Source: an uncultured Roseburia sp. (GTDB taxonomy: Bacteria > Bacillota > Clostridia > Lachnospirales > Lachnospiraceae). Taken from it: 9,003 nt of DNA. Each line of letters starts with the position of its first letter. The first letter of the stretch is position 1. Location of the stretch: assembly GCA_947384095.1 (NCBI GenBank), contig CANDFU010000045.1:1-9003 (forward strand), written 5' to 3'. The notes beneath the pieces were generated by a model that made no database searches, was not told the origin of the DNA, and saw only the letters and a program-made list of their open reading frames with translations. A program made the position numbers and the translations under genes. This document shows positions 7,102-9,003 of this stretch, piece after piece.

Positions 7102-7130
7102 ATTTTACGCGCTGCGCGCATCCTCGTTAA
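7102..7130 (-). promoter_or_regulatory. Candidate sigma-A promoter for recJ
   Basis: In the 170-base gap between the sleC-like terminator and recJ, the minus strand has TTAACG (7130-7125), a 17-base spacer and TAAAAT (7107-7102). These match the -35 and -10 consensus at 4 and 5 of 6 positions. The spacer carries the short dyad GCGC-GCA-GCGC. A transcript from here would have a leader of about 110 bases, in which I find no riboswitch, leader peptide or strong hairpin. Confidence 0.4.
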
Positions 7131-7153
7131 TGCTTTTCTATCATTGAAATGAC

Positions 7154-7190
7154 AAAAAGCAGCAGTAACCCCCATGTTCCCTGCTGCTTT
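7154..7190 (-). terminator. Intrinsic terminator after the sleC-like gene
   Basis: On the minus strand, AAAGCAGCAG (7190-7181) pairs perfectly with CTGCTGCTTT (7165-7156) around a 15-base loop, and the 3' arm runs into TTTTT (7158-7154). It lies about 20 bases past the stop codon at 7210. This is a standard Rho-independent terminator and separates the sleC-like gene from recJ. Confidence 0.85.
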
Positions 7191-7209
7191 CTCATCAGAC
7201 TGCAATGAT

Positions 7210-8472
7210 TTATGCCAATTCTGCGATTCTCGTGACTGCGACGTATATTTCCGAGATCCGATACCAGGTACGGTAATCAATGACTCCCGTAACCGGCAGA
7301 CCGAAAACCTCCTGAAATTTTTCCACCGCATCACTCGTCGCATTGCCGTATATCCCGTCCGGCGTGATCCTTGGAATCGCCGGATAAGTCTGGGAAATCC
7401 TCGCCAGCTGTTCCTGCACCTGACGCACCTTATCCCCCGTGGAACCGACGGATAAATCGACTCTCGGCCAGGACGCCGGAACGCCGGAGATCTCTTCCGC
7501 AGAATTGATATATATGCTGTTTCCGTAATAATAGCGCAATATCTCGATTGCACTGTAATTCTGGTCTCCCAAAAACTTGCTGCCCCACTGACTCAGCCAG
7601 TTGCTGCATGTCACCCGCTGTCCGTCGCAGTACTGCGTCAGAATCGGCTGTCTGACATTGGGTCGCGAGAGATAATTCTGAAACATCTCATCCACAATAT
7701 TTGAGATGTTCTGGAAAATGTTTCTCCCATACATGAATTTCTGATCGTAGGCGGTAGACGATGTAATCGTAAAGCCATATCCCTTGTTCCGATACCATTC
7801 GGTATAGACACGGTTCATCGTAAAGGACATAATCGCGAGAACATTCGCGCGGATTGAAGCGTCCGGCCATGTGGAATAGATCTCACTGGACGCCACATTT
7901 TTGATATAATCGCGGTAACGCACGTAATAGTCTCTTGCCGTCGTATCCGACGGCGCCCCGTCATGTACAATGACATATTCCGGCACGACGACCCTGCTCA
8001 ATACGATCTCCCCGGACTCCGTCACCGGCTTGATCTCGGATTCCGCAATCTTGGGCGGATACTCCCCAAACAGCGTGTGAACCGGTATCACAATATTGTC
8101 TACCGGGTTTCCCGGCGCTTCCTCCCTTTCCATCCGGACCTCCTGCAGCGCAAGCTGGTCTGAAAAGACTTCAATGCCGGAAATATTGATCGGACGATAT
8201 CCCTCTGCAGAGACCTGAATGGTATACTCGGCATAGGGCTGGCTCTCACTTGGCTCCATCGAATATTCAAGCGGAGGCGCAGCAAGCGCAATTTGTTCAG
8301 ACATTCCGGAATCATCCGTATTCACCTCTTCCACTGTCCCTTCCGGATCCCCCGAATAAGAAATCGTAATCCGGGCATCCTTGATCGGACTATTCGACCC
8401 GGTTCCGATCACCTGTATCTTCAAGGCTCCCTGGTCCACATCGTTGTTCTGTGTATATCTGATATCTGGCAT
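7210..8472 (-). CDS. sleC: SleC-like spore cortex-lytic enzyme (SpoIID fold plus peptidoglycan-binding domain)
   Basis: SleC is stored as a zymogen in clostridial spores and, when activated by Csp proteases at germination, degrades cortex peptidoglycan as a lytic transglycosylase. The 420-residue length is near that of C. difficile and C. perfringens SleC (about 430). Residues 16-115 look like a beta-sandwich resembling a carboxypeptidase regulatory domain and would belong to the pre/pro part. About 160-330 is SpoIID-like: VPEYVIVHDG (163-172), YIKNVASSEIYSTWP (189-203) with Glu197 aligned to the SpoIID catalytic glutamate, NRVYTEWYRNKGY (220-232), and LSQWGSKF...EILRYYYGNS (293-319). Residues 338-408 are a PG_binding_1 domain (STGDKVRQVQEQL, DGIYGNATSDAVEKFQ, GLPVTGVID). 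There is no signal peptide, as for SleC. The ATG at 8472 follows GAGG by about four bases. The gene has its own promoter and terminator. No csp gene is in the window. SleC is the best reading; another SpoIID-type sporulation protein is the alternative. Confidence 0.85.
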   Translation of the reverse strand: MPDIRYTQNNDVDQGALKIQVIGTGSNSPIKDARITISYSGDPEGTVEEVNTDDSGMSEQIALAAPPLEYSMEPSESQPYAEYTIQVSAEGYRPINISGIEVFSDQLALQEVRMEREEAPGNPVDNIVIPVHTLFGEYPPKIAESEIKPVTESGEIVLSRVVVPEYVIVHDGAPSDTTARDYYVRYRDYIKNVASSEIYSTWPDASIRANVLAIMSFTMNRVYTEWYRNKGYGFTITSSTAYDQKFMYGRNIFQNISNIVDEMFQNYLSRPNVRQPILTQYCDGQRVTCSNWLSQWGSKFLGDQNYSAIEILRYYYGNSIYINSAEEISGVPASWPRVDLSVGSTGDKVRQVQEQLARISQTYPAIPRITPDGIYGNATSDAVEKFQEVFGLPVTGVIDYRTWYRISEIYVAVTRIAELA

Positions 8473-8503
8473 AAAACCTCGTCATCACGACACATTTTAT
8501 TTA

Positions 8504-8533
8504 TATTATATGCCCCAGACGCCCGGATGTGCA
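8504..8533 (-). promoter_or_regulatory. Promoter of the sleC-like gene, sigma-K/E-like or sigma-A
   Basis: The minus strand shows CATATAATA (8512-8504), which fits the mother-cell sigma-K -10 pattern CATANNNTA, with AC (8530-8529) 16 bases upstream as its minimal -35. The same bases also read as a sigma-A promoter: TGCACA (8533-8528, 4 of 6), a 17-base spacer and a perfect TATAAT (8510-8505). A cortex-lytic enzyme would be expected to be made in the mother cell late in sporulation, which favours the first reading, but sequence alone cannot separate them. Confidence 0.55.
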
Positions 8534-8565
8534 CAGGAACAGGGAATCACATATTTTTTTGTGGT

Positions 8566-8940
8566 TTAAATTCCCTCCACGACCTCCTTTATCTCTCTTT
8601 TTTCATGATCCGACAGCTCTAAGCTCTCACACAGGCACGCGATGAACTCCGCGGCGCTCCCGCGGTTCCAGAACTGAACATACCCCTTCAGCAGCGTTCC
8701 CTTATACTCCTCCTCCTTAAGCAGTGGACGATAAAAAAATGTCCGTCCTTTCCGGTACATGTCCAAATACCCTTTCTTTACCAGCCTTGCCACAAACGTG
8801 GAGACCGTCTGCAACTTCCATGTCTTATCGTACTTCTGATTGACGATCTCCATAAGCTCTTTCACCCCAAGTTCCTCTCCGGAGTCCCAGATACATTTCA
8901 TTACCATCTGTTCACAATCTGATAACGTTGTTTTTTCCAT
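8566..8940 (-). CDS. BlaI/MecI/CopY-family transcriptional repressor
   Basis: This is a 124-residue winged-helix repressor of the Penicillinase_R (BlaI/MecI) family, at full family length. The DNA-binding domain covers about residues 5-72, with the recognition helix in KLQTVSTFVARLVKKGYL (42-59) and the wing in MYRKGRTFFYRPLL (61-74). The remainder, ending LSDHEKREIKEVV, is the helical dimerisation tail. Family members bind dyads with TACA/TGTA halves and usually repress a beta-lactamase or efflux gene; they are inactivated by cleavage by the membrane protease BlaR1/MecR1. Here no BlaR1-type gene follows: the next gene downstream is the sleC-like enzyme, 93 bases away. The Asn-Phe pair cleaved in the staphylococcal proteins is not evident at the matching place. 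The start at 8940 has GGAGG about nine bases upstream. Family is certain; targets are unknown, and its partner may lie upstream beyond the window. Confidence 0.93.
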   Translation of the reverse strand: MEKTTLSDCEQMVMKCIWDSGEELGVKELMEIVNQKYDKTWKLQTVSTFVARLVKKGYLDMYRKGRTFFYRPLLKEEEYKGTLLKGYVQFWNRGSAAEFIACLCESLELSDHEKREIKEVVEGI

Positions 8941-8964
8941 GTAAGTTTTCCTCCATCATTTTCT

Positions 8965-8985
8965 TTGTATACAATCTCTTGTACA
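8965..8985 (-). promoter_or_regulatory. Candidate autoregulatory operator of the BlaI-type repressor
   Basis: Just upstream of the repressor gene lie the perfect palindrome TTGTATACAA (8965-8974) and TGTACA (8980-8985). Together they also give TACA-ATCTCT-TGTA (8970-8983). TACA and TGTA are the half-sites of BlaI/MecI operators, but the classical spacing is two bases, not six, so this is a variant or a coincidence of AT-rich sequence. A -35 box, if any, is poor, so I do not mark a promoter here. Confidence 0.45.
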
Positions 8986-9003
8986 TTCAGATATGCGACC
9001 CGG

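Noticed and set aside
6984..7152. Possible riboswitch or small RNA in the recJ leader
   Set aside because: Only short, imperfect dyads such as ACCCA...TGGGT are present, and nothing matches a leader class I recognise.
8540..8575. GGGAAT...ATTCCC dyad at the end of the BlaI-type gene as a terminator
   Set aside because: The six-base stem encloses a bulged inner stem, and no T-run follows it on the minus strand.

Overview
The window reads as one end of a contig from a spore-forming member of the Clostridia, most likely Lachnospiraceae, of moderate-to-high GC. The reasons are the strong GGAGG-type ribosome sites, a clostridial SleC-type spore cortex-lytic enzyme, a DUF1002 (YpuA-like) secreted protein, a DegV protein and a KDG kinase of the clostridial type. 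The organism assignment is inferred from protein character, not from a marker gene. All eight genes lie on the minus strand, so transcription runs from high to low coordinates.

The first 46 bases are not biological. They are an untrimmed Illumina P7-side adapter with an 8-base index, so position 47 is the true start of genomic sequence, and the gene there is cut by the contig end.

In transcription order the genes are: a BlaI/MecI-family repressor with inverted repeats just upstream (8566-8940); a SleC-like cortex-lytic enzyme with its own promoter and a clear intrinsic terminator (7210-8472); a probable operon of recJ, a soluble chemoreceptor-like coiled-coil protein and an alpha/beta hydrolase (6983 down to 3241); a secreted DUF1002 protein (3174-1900); a DegV fatty-acid-binding protein (1811-906); and a truncated 2-keto-3-deoxygluconate kinase (786-47). 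The kinase has a near-consensus sigma-A promoter and two overlapping inverted repeats that look like the operator of a sugar-acid repressor.

The genes do not form one pathway. The set covers spore germination (sleC), DNA repair (recJ), lipid handling (hydrolase, DegV) and sugar-acid catabolism (kdgK). I see no tRNA, rRNA, CRISPR array, insertion sequence or phage gene, and no convincing new multi-gene system. The points most worth checking are the adapter, the kdgK operator, the chemoreceptor-like protein in the recJ operon, the layout of the DUF1002 protein and the solitary BlaI-type repressor.
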